Below are positions 33,850 to 46,088 of a stretch of DNA of 64,000 nucleotides, piece by piece. Both the position numbers and the translations under genes were made by a program. The stretch is taken from positions 2,425,501-2,489,500 of the forward strand of contig JAHRBS010000014.1 in the NCBI GenBank assembly GCA_024305745.1, written 5' to 3'. A model generated the notes under the pieces. That model searched no databases. It saw only the letters and a list, made by a program, of their open reading frames with translations, and was not told where the DNA came from. Source of the DNA: Polyporus tsugae. Taxonomy: Eukaryota > Basidiomycota > Agaricomycetes > Polyporales > Polyporaceae. How positions within the stretch are numbered: the first letter of the stretch is position 1; each line of letters opens with the position of its first letter.

Positions 33850-36588
33850 TCACACGTGCGAGGCCCCCGACGCCTTGATCATGTCCGCCGCCTTCTCCGC
33901 CATGGCGACAACGACCGCGCACGGGTGGCCTGACACCTGCGTCGGGAACACGGACGCGTCAACGCAGCGCAGGCCGGCGATGCCGTGCACGCGCAGGCTC
34001 GGGTCCACCACGCTGTCCTGGAGTGACTTCCCCATGCGCGCTGACGAGACCTATGTGGCGGCGCGCGCATGTTGTATTGAAGATGGAAATATGGAAATAT
34101 GGAAATATGGATGTATGGAAGCAAGTGCAATTGTCAGTGCGAGATAGGCAAAGTCAAGGACGAGAACGGACGTACCGGGTGCCAGGCCGACTGGGCCGTG
34201 CGGCGCACCATCTCCCTTATCTCGTCGTCTGTGATCTACAAAGCAGCCAGTGTGTCAATGACGACGTGGCCCTGCATCCGCGAACGGAGTCCAGGGACAT
34301 TCAGACATACCTCATTCGGGTCGGCCACGCCCGGCCACCACGGGCTCGACGTATTGATCCCGCGCGGCTCCAAGTGGAGCTTCGACGCGACCGGGTCCGT
34401 ATGCGCGAGCTTCAAGATGAGTCGCACGCCACGCACGAGCACGTTCATGTCGTTCTCCGTCGACAGATACCTAACCCATGCACCACCATGTTAGCGTTGA
34501 GTCGAATCGCAGAAAAACACGCAAATGAACGCACTGAGGGTCGATGTTCGGCGTGTCGAAAGCGTCGTTGGACTTGAGCGTGATCCGGCCCCTGCTTTCG
34601 GGCTTGAGCGCTATCGCCTCAAACGTCACCCCGTCCGTGCTCGGGCTAGGCCTGTCGACCCCGTCCGCAAACACCGCCTGCGGCGCCCAAACGAGTTCCA
34701 AGTCGGGCGCGTCGGGGCCCGAAGAGTGGTCGACGATGGGCGCGTCGGGACCCGAGCCGGAGTACGGGAGTCTGCAAGGTGCGTCGCGAACGTGAATGTT
34801 AGTGTGAGTCCGATGGCGTGGAGAGAGGCGAGACACACCGAGGATCCGTGGACCGGACGAACGCGGTCGACGAGTAGACCATCGAGGAGAGCGGGCCTGT
34901 CCCACACAGCCGCCACCGCAAGGACGCGAGGAAGCCCCAGACAGAGTTGCTGAGGAAGTCGTACGTCAAGCCCGGCTTTGTGCGGAATTGAATCGGGCCA
35001 GATGAAACGTGCTGTAATGTAGATACAACGACAGATATCATAAGCGTCAACGTCAGGGCGCTATGCAAGGAAGAGACGGAGACGCACGTCAATGACATTC
35101 CGCCCGACCGCAGGCATGTTCTTCACGACGGGAATATCCAGCATCTGAAGGTCCTCCGCAGGGCCCACCCCCGATAACATGAGGAGCTGCGGCGTGCCGA
35201 CAGTGCCCGCGCAAAGGATGACTTCCTTGTTCGCCCCGCAGCAGTAGATTTGTGGGTCTTGCGACGTGTTCATTTCAACGCCGATCACGCGCGGGGGCTG
35301 CGCTGAAGAGGCCACGACGTCCGAGAAGACGAGTTTCTGGATCGTGATGTCCACCACGACGGTCAGGTTGGGACGGCTGAGGACCTTCTCACTGAGGTAT
35401 GCTGTCGCAGTGGAGCTCCCTGTCGTTAATTTACTGAGTACAAGTCCAACGCAGAAACGAATTAGAAAACTTACGCCTGCCATCCGAGTCGAGAGTTCCA
35501 GTCAGTCTAGTCACCCCAAGCGAACCTCGACCTGCGTTGATATCACTGCACCTTAATCAGTAGGTTGCCGTGGGCAACTTGGCATCCCGAAGGTGCTTAC
35601 TCGATGTTCTGCATGCCCAACTCCGTACATGCTTCGATGACGTAATCATTAATCGGCTGACTGGACGTCAGGACAAACGTGGAGGAAACCGTGTAAGGCA
35701 CTCACTGCAGTCTCGGACGGGAAGCCAGTCCTGCGAGGCCCAAACGCCCCATGGTTAGCAGCATTCACTCTAGGATGCTTGGAACTGGGACGGAACTTCT
35801 CTCCCTTGAGGAAGTATCTGCAAATGATGAGGTGACTTTCATGGAGATGACATTATGAGACGTGTACGAACGGGTTGAGGTCTTGATACGACCAGCCTTC
35901 CGCTCCCAGCGCGACCCATTCGTCGAAATCTGTATTTTTGGTTACATCTATGCGGCTCGTGGGTTCCATCACGCTCACCTGAAGGGGAGCATCGATGATA
36001 GATCAAGGCGTTGGTTGAGCTGCGAAGTGGATGCCGAATGAAATGGTAGAACGAAAGCGAGACGAGACGGGAGACGCACCTTGTCCCTCCCAAAACCTTT
36101 CCCCGAGGCCAATACGTTTCCCTACCATTCATACCTGTCTGTGGACTATCCTGAAAATGAATCGTGTACGAACGATGACGATCAAAAGTACCTACACAGT
36201 ATAGGTGTTCCAATCGAGAGTCGTCCTGAACATGTTGGAAAATGCGAACGGAATCTTGGTAGGGAGGGCGCTTTCGAAGCTACGAGGGTGTCACGACCAG
36301 GGGAAGAGATATATGATAATGGTATACGCACTTCTTGCCGGCTTCGATGAGCAAGACTGTCGTCCCTCGATCCTCTGACAACCTTGCGGCAAGCACGCAG
36401 CCTGCTGTACCTACAAGCAACCCTGTAAGCCTCGTGCTTCAACATGAACGTATCGTTGAAGACGAACCTCCACCGACAATGATGTAGTCGTAGGTAGGCC
36501 ATGGTTTGGGCTCTCCTGGCGGCAATGGACCAGCTACTGCAATGAGACGAGGATCGCCTCCGTCTACACGCGATGACACTGAACCCAT
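33850..36588 (-). CDS. GMC-family flavin oxidoreductase 3
   Basis: This FAD enzyme of the GMC family is clearly distinct from the tandem pair. The minus-strand start at 36586-36588 gives MGSVSSRVDGGDPR, then TYDYIIVGG and, across introns, AGCVLAARLSED (FAD site). The signature YWPRGKVLGGT is followed by DFDEWVALGAEGWSYQDL and FRPSSKHP. Then come TGTLDSDGRR, TATAYLSEKVLSRPNLTVV, KEVILCAGTVGTPQLLMLSGVGP, KPESRGRITLKS, the catalytic HPVSSARMGK and QVSGHPCAVVVAMAEKAAD. The stop is at 33850-33852. About a dozen introns are needed, more than in the tandem pair. The motif set is nearer to choline-dehydrogenase or aryl-alcohol-oxidase branches. There is no signal peptide on this start. Frames appear intact. 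Substrate unknown. Confidence 0.82.
34083..34122. repeat. 8-base tandem repeat in an intron
   Basis: Five tandem units of ATGGAAAT or a close variant, three of them exact, lie inside the last intron of GMC gene 3. It is a minisatellite-type tract with no visible effect on coding. Confidence 0.8.
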
Positions 36589-37660
36589 AACGCAGAGTTC
36601 AAGGAGAAGACAGCAGGAGGCTGAGGAAGATGGCGCCTCTTAAGAAGGGTCGTGGATGACAGACGTCGAAGGCGGATTGAAAAGGGACTGCGAAGGCCAC
36701 GGCTGCGGTAACTTCCTTGAGCGATGCCGAGACTATATCCAACGCTCGTCACAGGTGAAATGCAGATTGGCCAGCTTGCAGCATGCATATGTTTGCAATC
36801 GTCCGAGTTTGCGGTATTGGAGGCCCTTCCACTAGTCGCGTGATGGATGGGACTTCTAGCAGTAGAGTACTGGCTTACAACACCGTTCCCGATTGAACTT
36901 CCGAACCAGATCGATTTGGCAATCGAACCTCTGTGTGAACCGCTCCACAACGCCGAGCTCGTGTGCGAGTGATCAGAAACTTACATAAACCTATCCCACC
37001 CACATAGTGCAAAACACCACGACACAGGGGATTTCTGCATAAGGAAAACGGCGAGCATGTGCTCAGGTGGGCCCTTGCTGCTGGAACCAATGCATGGATC
37101 TGTTGCGTAAGTATCTCATCTCAGGCTGCCCCTTGCTAAATGAGTCTGATCATCTCAAACGAGCATCATTTGTACCCGTTAATAGGTGAGGCCGTTGGGA
37201 TGTCGTGCCAGCACATTCGTTCTTCTACCCACCGCCCCCGATCAACAGTCTCGAAACAAAAAAAAAATACCACGTATAGTCTTCCAGTGGGAAGTCAGTT
37301 TGTTCAGTCTGTGGGTGTCAATCGAAGTCAGGTGAAATACTTACCATCTCCCCCGAAAGTTACAGTCAACGAATACGGATGATCACGAGAGAAGCTCCCA
37401 GTGGGTGACTCGGACCAGTAATGCATTATGACCAACAGTCTTCTATCGCGAAGATTGTTTCCACACTCACTATCGGACATGAGATACATAACCGTTCCCT
37501 GGCCAGGACTCCGCTCCTACGAAGGAAAGTTCTTTCCGTGGCAATGCGCGCCCAGGATCCTCTCAAATACGGGTGAATTCAGTGTACCTCTTTGAACGTA
37601 ACGCGTCCCCCATCACCCCATCACTACGAGTGGAAACTCGGTCCTCACTCTGTCGTCTCG
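36589..37660. other. intergenic region
   Basis: This 1.07 kb lies between two divergent starts (GMC gene 3 on minus, DUF6533 gene on plus), so it should contain both promoters. It has a short poly-A tract at about 37,258-37,267. No gene was seen. Confidence 0.5.
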
Positions 37661-39320
37661 ATGTCACCGGCTTTCATCGAAGAGGAGGTAGCTATAGCTC
37701 AGGACGCGTGAGTCCTATTCCATCGAGTAGTTTGGGTTACTGAACCACAATGACTGTTAGTTTCCTACGACAAGCGTGTACGTTGGCTGCGATCGGTGAG
37801 TTTTCCAATCCTATGCATATTGTCAATAGGCAAGTTGACATTCTCCTAGCCTTGCTGCTGTACGATACATGCCAAACAGCGGATCTTGAGTTGGGATACA
37901 TATGGACTCGCGGGCGTGCTCGTATGGTTATCTTATTCGTGACGATCCGGCACCTCCAACTCGTAGCCTTCGTCCTGAACTCAATAGGTTTCGCCCTCGT
38001 TTCCCCTGAGGTGCGCTGCTTCGCATGGCTCACGACTCATTCCCCTTTCTTCGCGCTAATGAGCCGCAGATGTGAGTAGTTGCATGCACAACGTCTGCAC
38101 GAACGCTCACGCGCACCAACATCAGATGCACAACGTTCAAACTCATCAACTCGATTGTTGTGGTCATTCCATATATCAGCTGGGCAGGTGCGTCTCTTTT
38201 TTAACATGATTATCAGTTTTAACAGTGTCTCACATGAAGTCCTGCAGTCTTCTTAGGATGGAGAGCATATGCACTGTCATCTGGTAACGCATTTGTCGGG
38301 CTGCTAGTGTTCATCTGTAGCGCGTCATTCGCTTCTCCCAGCGTGGTGCGGACATTCGTGTTTAGTGAGCGGTCACTTCCACTAATGCAGTCCTTCACAG
38401 TTGCAAACCATATGGACTACACGGTTGTACGTTCCAACAACACCTCCCACCTGTGTAGCCCCATGGAAATGGGCTGAAGGTCGCGAAGTGGTAGCATACT
38501 GGTGAGTCTTCATCCGCGTCGATGCGCTGATGTCTCTGACACTACTGGCGTGCAGTAACCATATCCTCCATTTCATCGAGTCTTTTCTGAACTGAACATC
38601 ATCTGACTCTAGTCGTGTACGCTTCTCGACCGGCGAATATATTGGCGGAGGTTGTGGTCCTCGTTCTGACCTATCGTGCAACATACCGAGCATGGCTCTC
38701 ATCAAGAAATGCGATGCGTCCGGCTTCGCTCCCCGATGTGTTATACACAAATGGTGAGCTCATTCGTACTTGAGGGGCCTACACCTCATTCTGATTCTTT
38801 TCATTAAGGAGTCCTATGCTTTTCGTAGGTCACAGCCATATTTATTGCAGGATAGGTACCTCACATGCATGCCAGAGTCGGGACTGTCCTTCACATATTC
38901 ACTGCAATATTAGGTGGTGTAAGATTGCCTCCCTACGTCTTCGAAACTTGTGACCCCTGACCAAGCTTCACACTCCATGAAGATCCCATCGTCGCAGGAC
39001 AGCGCTATTGACACAGCATCTACACTCAGAGACGTGTTGGTCACCTTTTCCATGTCGCCGTATTATGGTCTCTGATATCGTCCGACACTAGAATCATCAC
39101 AATACTGTTGTCACGTTTCATCCTCGAGCTCGCCAAGGCCGGTGCAAGCGTGAAAAGCGAGAATCTAGGAGCCCATGCCACCGACGGGGTTCTCACAACG
39201 CAACGGACGGACCATGTTTCCGACGTACCATCGCAGTTGACCCTCGATGACGAGTACAACGGACGGGAATTTGACAAAGACGTAGAGACCTTCGAGCTCC
39301 GAGAGCGTTTTGAGGCGTGA
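37661..39320 (+). CDS. DUF6533-family membrane protein
   Basis: This is a multi-helix membrane protein of the basidiomycete-expanded DUF6533 family, function unknown. ATG 37661 gives MSPAFIEEEVAIAQDA. After an intron ending near 37751 comes FLRQACTLAAI, and after a second, ending at CCTAG near 37849, comes ALLLYDTCQTADLELGYIW, the conserved LxxYDxxxTxxxExxYIW core that defines the family. Later exons give RMVILFVTIRHLQLVAFVLN, TTFKLINSIVVVIPYISWAVFLGWRAYALS, ILAEVVVLVLTYRATYRAW and ILLSRFILELAKAG. The C-terminal acidic tail ends at TGA 39318-39320. The order of blocks (YD motif, RAYALS, SRFxLxL near the end) matches the family. Exons between 38,300 and 39,060 were only partly resolved. Confidence 0.68.
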
Positions 39321-39762
39321 AAACCTGGTGCGTAACGACATATACATTCAGACAAGGCGTTGGCGCTCACGACAAACCATGCGAAGTTGCGAACAAGAGT
39401 GCTGTCCACGATACAGCAGGCCTGGAACCTACCACCCTCTTTGACCCCTCACAATCCTTTCAATCGCACTCTCGTATTCGCTCGGCCATCTCTCATTGTC
39501 GCTCATTGTTGTCTCTAGTACTGCTGTTTTGTATTCTATCAACGTTGTCTGTAATATACCATCTGTCGCGTTGGCCACGACCTCATGCACCCTAGTACAT
39601 AGAAGGCAAACTGATATGAAGTGGAAAACGCTATTGTTCGGAACAGTAGGCCTCAAACCCGTTCCCGGCAGCCTCCGGAAAAGGATAATCTACATACGTT
39701 CTGCGCGGCAGTACAACATCAACGGTGCATATGTATACAGAGTCAAAACCAGATACTGAGCT

Positions 39763-41693
39763 TCAGAAACGAGCCCTCATGCTAACGCCCACCTGCAACA
39801 CTTCCCCTCGGAACTTCCCTCCACCCTCCATTAGCCTGCACCCGAGCCCGGGCCGGCCAACCTCGCACAGAAACCCCTCCCGATCGTACACCAAGCCGGA
39901 ATGACCCTTCGGAAGATCGACGACGAGGTCCTGTCCCACTGCGCGCAGCCACTCCAGCACTGGCTTCCGGACCCACCGCGTGCTCCGTCGTGACGATGTG
40001 AACCACCCCAGGTGGCCACCGCCGCGCGTCCTGACGAGGGCCACAAGGGGGTTACCGCCGACGTCGGTTGGCAGGTCACGCGCATGCACGATCGGGTCGT
40101 CGTCAGCGTTGATCGCGAGAAGGGGGACACGCACGTCCGCGAGCGCGGTGTGGCTCGATGCCCATCGATAGAAGTCTCCTTGCGCGTGCCACCGGAGCGC
40201 CCCGCGCGTCTCGGAGTCGTCCGTCTCTGTCTTCTCCTCGCACGCGTAGTACGCGTCGAAGTCCCAGAGTGTCGGCGCAGGGAGAGAGAAGAGGTAGGGG
40301 AGGGCGGTTGTGAGCTTCGGGTTGCACGCGAGCTTGTCCTTGTGGGCTTTGATGAGCGCGGCCATGTTGTCTGCGAGCATGCGCGAGTACATCCGGTCCA
40401 CCCATGCGCCGGTGGACAACCTGATGTTCGGTGGTTATGGTTAGAGACCGGTGTAATGCGGGTCGCGAGGTGAGGGCTCACTTATAGCTTATGGAATGCA
40501 GGTCCCATGGCTGTCGGCAGGCACAGGCACTTGCATGAGTCGTGAATCAGATGAAGTGCGGTGGATGAGAAAGACGTACACATGCAAGCGCGCAACCCGC
40601 AACAAGTCTGCTCCGTTCACCTTCCTGGGCGAGGTACCGTACGAGCACGTTCGCGCCGAGCGAGAAACCGAGGCCGATCAGCCTTGCCTTGGGGTATCGG
40701 TGTGATATGTACATCAGCGCCTGCCGTGCATCGTCAGTGTTGCCGCAGTGGTAGAGCTTCTCGCTCGTCACAGGGGTCCCTGCGCATCCTCGGAAGTTGA
40801 CCACAACAGCTCGGAATCCCAAACCACCCTCCTCGACTGGTGCGCAGGCAGGTGCGAGGATGGCGCGTACATACGCCTCGTTTGAGCCTGTGGTTCGAAT
40901 CGCAATCAGGTCATATTTCTGACCAAGTTGGAATTGCTGTCTTACCTCCCGTCAGGCCGTGAAAGGTCACAATGATTGGGGTACCGTCTGGCAGGTATCG
41001 TTCGTCTTCGGGTGGCGTGAAATCTAACGAACTTGAGGTTCGAGTTGGTTCAGCGTGGAGTAGATGAACGTACATGGGAAACAGCTTACAGCGTCCCTCC
41101 GTCCAGTAGTCGGATCAATCTCCTTGAGAGCCCGGACCCAAGTCAGCCACCAAACACCCTTCGCCCCTCGAAAAGCAAGGCTTCACCTATCGTACACTAT
41201 CCTGTCGACTTGAGAGAAGTCCCCATACGCACTATATGCCGTCTGCAGATGCCCACTATCGACATTATCAATACCTTCGAGAGTAGAAAACAAATGCGAA
41301 CACTAACTTGAACAACATTTTCGATGGCCTGTACTCTCGAAGCAGACTCGAGCACTTCGAACGAACGAAGTCCCGAAGCGCCATCCTGAGCACCCCCTTC
41401 TCGCATCTCACACTCAACCACGCCTTCTTTGCATCCCCGTCCACTTCAGCAAAGTGCAATCGTGGTAGATGTGATCGTCGGCGCATTCGCGACCGTAGTT
41501 CCCGAAGATACCGCCGGAGCGCTTCCCGCACATGCGTCGGTGCCGCAAGCAGCCACCGGAGCACGAGGTGCAGCACGTAGATCGGGAGAAAAGCGAGCCG
41601 CAACGACGGCACGCCTTGCGCGATGGTCTTGGCGAGGTCATCGAGCAGTTGCGGGCCCGAATATGATATGGATATGCCGCGGATTACCGACAT
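39763..41693 (-). CDS. alpha/beta hydrolase, YheT/EMB8 (COG0429) type, intact copy
   Basis: This is a serine hydrolase of the YheT/ABHD1-3 family, often acting on lipid esters. The minus-strand ATG at 41691-41693 gives MSVIRGISISYSGPQLLDDL and a hydrophobic stretch (LAFLPIYVLHLVLRWLLA) that could anchor the membrane. Then come the family motif HLQTAYSAYGDF, PIIVTFHGLTGGSNEAYV (oxyanion region), VVVNFRGCAGTP, the nucleophile elbow GLGFSLGANVLVRYL with Ser, PWDLHSISYK, NADDDPIVHA (catalytic Asp region) and GGHLGWF with the catalytic His. The stop is at 39763-39765. About five introns. All three triad regions are present and in frame. It has a decayed partner at 62177-64000. Confidence 0.82.
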
Positions 41694-43244
41694 CGCGTCG
41701 AGAGGGTAGACGGAAGCCGAACAGCGGGGCGAATGAGGATGTCGCCCTAAGCGGGAGCAGGGAGCAGGGTCGAAGGGCAACGGAGAACGGCTCCGGTGAC
41801 TGGGTGCGGGAAGAAGGAATCGAGGTGCATGGCCCGAGGTATGGGTTTATACCACGCCTCGCGGGAGGAGGCCATGGACAAAAGAAGCGAAGGCCATGCT
41901 CCTCGCTTGTGCTGACGCTCTGCGCTCGACTTCGCCAACGTTAGCGACATGCTGAGCGTGGTTGTTGGATCGCGGTGGAAGTTGGTGCATCCGCCGAGGT
42001 TGCACATCGTCCCAGAATATCGTAGTTTCGTTCCCAAGAACTGGCATCCTATCGGTTAGTCTGTGGGTCCCCCCGACATCTCGAGGCACCTGAAGCGTCA
42101 ACCGTGTTTGGTGAGCAAGGACGAGATCAGGGGCTAGGACGCCTCGTTGCATCCTAGCATTATCTTCACTAGGAAAGACCGTTGCTTCTGGAGGTGTTGT
42201 GCAGAGGCCAGGGATTCGGACATCCACATGCGTCAGAATTGGGCGATGAGCACCGGGACGATGAACATACCTCGGTGAACGGTCAAGCACGGCTCGGCAA
42301 TGCCATTGGGGGACGTCGATGCGCTCATCGCAGGCCGTACTCGACCGCTGGTGGTGAGCGTGAGGACTTTCTTGAAGACTCTCTTCTCCAGCATCGATAG
42401 AAGCTCTTCCGCCGCTGAATGCCTTCCAGCAGAAGTGATGTTCTTCAACCGATCTAACGTAATATATTGTTGCCGTGTATGGCAATGCTCGACGAGTACC
42501 TGGTTCGCTTGCTCGATCGTTGAGTATATGACATATCATCGACAAATAAGAAGGCTTGAGCGCTATAAATCGCGGGAGACATCACAAAAGATCAACCTAC
42601 TGTGGGGATGAGACAACCTTCCGCGCAGTGTACCTGTGATGTTGTTTCGTCGTCGATTGAACACATACAGATAAGTAGTCGTGTACAATCTATCACAGCT
42701 CAAATGCCGTCAATATGGGGAGAGGACATAGGGACTCGAAGCGGAACTTCGCGTACTTACCTCGAGCGGACCACGAGAACCCACGAGGCACACACCGAGG
42801 ATTGAAAGTGGCAAGGTGGGCCGTCGCAAGGACGCCAAGAGAAGGAATTGTGGATGGCCGTGAAAGCTCGTTGCCCGACGCTAGAAAGGTTTGGGCATAC
42901 GTGGTGCGATCAACGCAGGACAAAGGACCAGACAAATGAGGCTCAAACACTCTGATGAATGTCATAATGGACGAGTTCCGAACTACCATTGAGGTCCGAT
43001 GGACGCGTCTAGGACGAACACAGCACGCGGTGCTCGGCCTTCGCGAGGTGGGCATTCAGTTGATAAGAAATTGTCGACAAAACGGACACATGTCATCGGA
43101 GCACATATTAATGTTTGATACGGACCCTAGTATTCAACCCAAACACTACAACAAAGCAGTCCTAGCACCACGACTATGAGCACGAGAACTAATAAGCCAG
43201 GTTCTAAGATATGAACTCACCATATCCGCATTCGCCTATGCGCC
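41694..43244. other. segment conserved in both arms, no gene assigned
   Basis: Parts of this interval, especially 41,840-42,380 and 42,700-42,830, match the right arm at 61,340-62,000. I could not build an intact protein here: minus-strand frames 41847-42545 and 42693-43055 read through the matching parts, but the right arm does not keep the same frames open. It may hold the promoter and leader of the hydrolase plus a decayed gene or a non-coding transcript. Confidence 0.35.
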
Positions 43245-44224
43245 CTACGGAGCCGTCATCCCGCTCATGACCTCATACAGCCCTTCCATCCGCCTCCGGC
43301 TAAGGTGCTCGCTCCAGAAGCGCATAATCGGCTCAAACTCCTCCTTCGACCCCGGCATCCCGTCGCCCTTCATCTGGACCTCTTCGACCTGCGTGAAACC
43401 CTTCTTCAGTGCCGTCATAGCCTCGGAAGGTAGCGCAGACTCTGCCGGCGGTGGTCGATGGAAGATCAAGATGGGGGTAGGACACCGTTCGGGCAGCGTC
43501 GGGTATGAAAGAACGGGTCCGCAGACGCTCACGATAGACCCAAGTGCGTGAGGGGCAACCACGCTCACGCTGGAATCCGTGGTAGAACTAGAAGACGGTG
43601 AAGGTTTCTGATATTTCTGATATTGGGATAGAGCGGTCCGCCAGTACTTCAGTGCGAATTCGGCGGCCACGCTACCGCCTTGAGCGAAGCCGAAGAAATG
43701 GATTCGGTGCGGGGGCCATGCGCAGTCTTTCGTAAGGTGCTCGATGACTTTAGACATCAGCTCTAATGCAGGGGTCGGGTTTGGGCGGTCGATGAGCTCG
43801 CCCAAGGGGTCAAAGGACGTATACCACTGGAAGGCTTGCTCGTACAAGAACGGGATTCTGGGTGTCGCATCTACCCTAAGCCTCCCAAACAAGCTGGAGC
43901 AGAGAGGAGATACATACTGTTCTGGTGCCCGCAATGCAAGTGCAGCTGTCTGAGGCAGGTGCAGCTGCCGTCCCAGCTTACCGAATGAAACCTGGGTGTC
44001 GCCTGTGAGGCAAGCATCGGTTGAATGCACCGGGAGAGATGGGGTTGGGGAGGATGCTCACCTAGACCATGGAGCAGAATGAGCAAGTTCTCGTCCGTGT
44101 CGTCGTCACTGGGGTGATAGACGAAAGGGACTGGGATAGCTGAAGACTTGGGATGGAGTTTCGTCTTCGGCGTCGTATCAGACGATTCGCGGAGGGTAAT
44201 CTCCCTCTGAATCTCAGCAGACAT
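43245..44224 (-). CDS. phospholipase/carboxylesterase-like (Abhydrolase_2) protein, catalytic residues missing
   Basis: The fold family is that of acyl-protein thioesterases and carboxylesterases. The minus-strand ATG at 44222-44224 gives MSAEIQREITLRESSD, then FVYHPSDDDTDENLLILLHGLG, where LHGLG is the oxyanion strand. An intron leads to GDTQVSFGKLGRQLHLPQTA and a second to IPFLYEQAFQWYTSFDPLGE. The nucleophile elbow reads HFFGFAQGGSVAAEF; the usual GFSQGG serine is alanine. The late His motif region reads KGDGMPGS without histidine. The stop is at 43245-43247. With both residues absent, ordinary esterase activity is doubtful, so this may be a non-catalytic member. A nearly identical C-terminal two thirds occurs at 60,270-60,885. 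It is divergent from the phosphatase at 44494, with 269 bases between starts. Confidence 0.72.
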
Positions 44225-44493
44225 GTCGGCCACTTCGATCAGATGGTGAGGATGATGGAGGCAAACAAGAACCGTCCATCGCGAGGTGCAGCAGTTGATG
44301 AGGCCTGCGGAACGTTCCAGTCGCAGTCGTCGAGGATGGTCATTGGGGAAGACGTCGCGCCGGGCGCTGCCGCCTCCAGCAGTCCTCCTCTTCCACCATC
44401 GTCGACTGCTGGCTGTCTCCTATCTTCCGACCTCTCCATTGCCTCATAGTTCTTCCTTCCATCCCTTGGGCAAGATTGTATGGGACTCGCGCC

Positions 44494-45809
44494 ATGAACA
44501 CCTTCGACCCTGACAGATGGCTCTCGATGCTTATGGAATGCCAACACCTCCCCGAGGCCGACATGAAAGTTCTCTGCGAACGGGTGCGCTCAATACTGCT
44601 GGAGGAGTCCAACATCCAACCCGTATCAAGTCCTGTCACTATATGCGGCGATATCCACGGGCAGTTCTGGGATTTGCTTGAGTTGCTGAGGAAAGGTGGA
44701 ATGGTCCCGGAGACGAGTTACATCTTCATGGCACGTATGTACCCCTCCGTATCATCCGAGAGGGTTGCTCAGACAGGTTTTAGGGGGACTTCGTTGATCG
44801 TGGCCACTACAGTCTCGAGACGGTCTCGCTGCTTTTGGTGCTGAAAGCAAAGTCAGCGTTCTCCGCCCTCGATAGAGCTGTGATTGAGACCGCTTGTCAG
44901 ATACCCAGACAAGGTCACGCTCTTGCGAGGGAACCATGAGAGCAGACAGATTACGCAGGTCTACGGCTTCTATGGTGCGTGCGTCTAGTCGTATGAAGCG
45001 CGAGATATGCGTCCAACAGCCTGTATAGACGAGTGCCAGCAGAAGTACGGCTCTGCGCAGGTATGGAAGGCGTGTTGCGGTGTTTTTGACTATCTGAACC
45101 TCGCGGCGGTGCGTACGTACTCAGATTACATGGTACTCTATGCTGATACCTACTCAATCCGTCTTAGATCATTGACGGCGAGACGCTGTGCGTGCACGGT
45201 GGTCTCTCTCCCGATATCCGAACATTAGACCAGATCCGAGTGCTATCAAGAGCGCAGGAGATTCCGCACGAGGGTGCATTTTGTGGTAAGTTGTCTTCCC
45301 GGGCCCAGTATGAGACCATTCATGGACGTCCGCGCTACTAGACCTCATGTGGTCGGATCCGGACGACATCGACAACTGGGCCGTCAGTCCTAGGGGCGCG
45401 GGATGGTTGTTCGGAGGTAGTGTTACACGCGAGGTACGTTGCTCGGTTGTTCTACCTTCCGGATGTCCCGATTCTTACACGGATGTGCCAAAGTTCAACC
45501 ACGTGAACTCTCTGCGACTTATCGCAAGGGCGCACCAGCTCGTGCAAGAAGGCTACAAGTACATGTTCGATGAGCAGTTGGTCACCGTGTGGTCCGCACC
45601 GAACTATTGTTATCGGTGTGGCAATATGGCCTCCATTTTGACGATCCGTGACGACGGAGAACGATCGTTTACCGTTTACGACGCTGCACCAGAGAATGAG
45701 AGAGACAAGGGTATGCAGAAGACAAGGAAGATAGTAAGTCCATCGTCTATCTCCAGTGCACAAGGCTGACTTTGTGTGGTGACAGGGGAACATGCCATAC
45801 TTCGTGTAA
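44494..45809 (+). CDS. PP2A-family Ser/Thr protein phosphatase catalytic subunit (PP6/Ppg1-like)
   Basis: This is a metal-dependent phosphoprotein phosphatase. ATG 44494 gives [20 protein letters not shown]. Then come [19 protein letters not shown] (metal site), [123 protein letters not shown] and [18 protein letters not shown]. All GDxHG, GDxVDRG and GNHE motifs are present. The C-terminus is MPYFV, ending at TAA 45807-45809, where the related PP2A, PP4 and PP6 end in YFL. About six introns. The first must be spliced as GC..AG (44731-44783) to keep GDFVDRG in frame. The GAGWLFG and [10 protein letters not shown] motifs favour the PP6/Ppg1 side over PP2A itself. A decayed copy lies at 58,760-59,670. 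Confidence 0.78.
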
Positions 45810-46088
45810 ACATAACTTATTGTCAGTTATTTGTACCCCACGCTGCATTGCAGATCTTCAACTCGCAATCCTGGACCCGCTTGAGAGTTGGGTGGAAAGG
45901 CACGACTGACTCCCGACGGTTTCGGACCAACAACTATGTCGATGGTCTGAATTGCGTGTGCTTGGCAATAGAGATAGTATACAGGTGAGTCGTTAGGAGC
46001 GGATGTGGATCCATCACTACTGATACCATGCTGCGCAGCCAAATTATCAAGAAGCAAGTCAATCCCCAACCATTTCGCAACCTCCAAT
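45810..46088. other. convergent intergenic region
   Basis: This 279-base stretch lies between the 3' ends of the phosphatase (+) and amine oxidase 1 (-). No feature was seen beyond the expected 3' ends. Confidence 0.5.

Noticed and set aside
40880..40920. GGTTCGAATCGC on the plus strand, and a similar motif at about 62,984
   Set aside because: Both lie in the same intron of the hydrolase copies and lack any cloverleaf.
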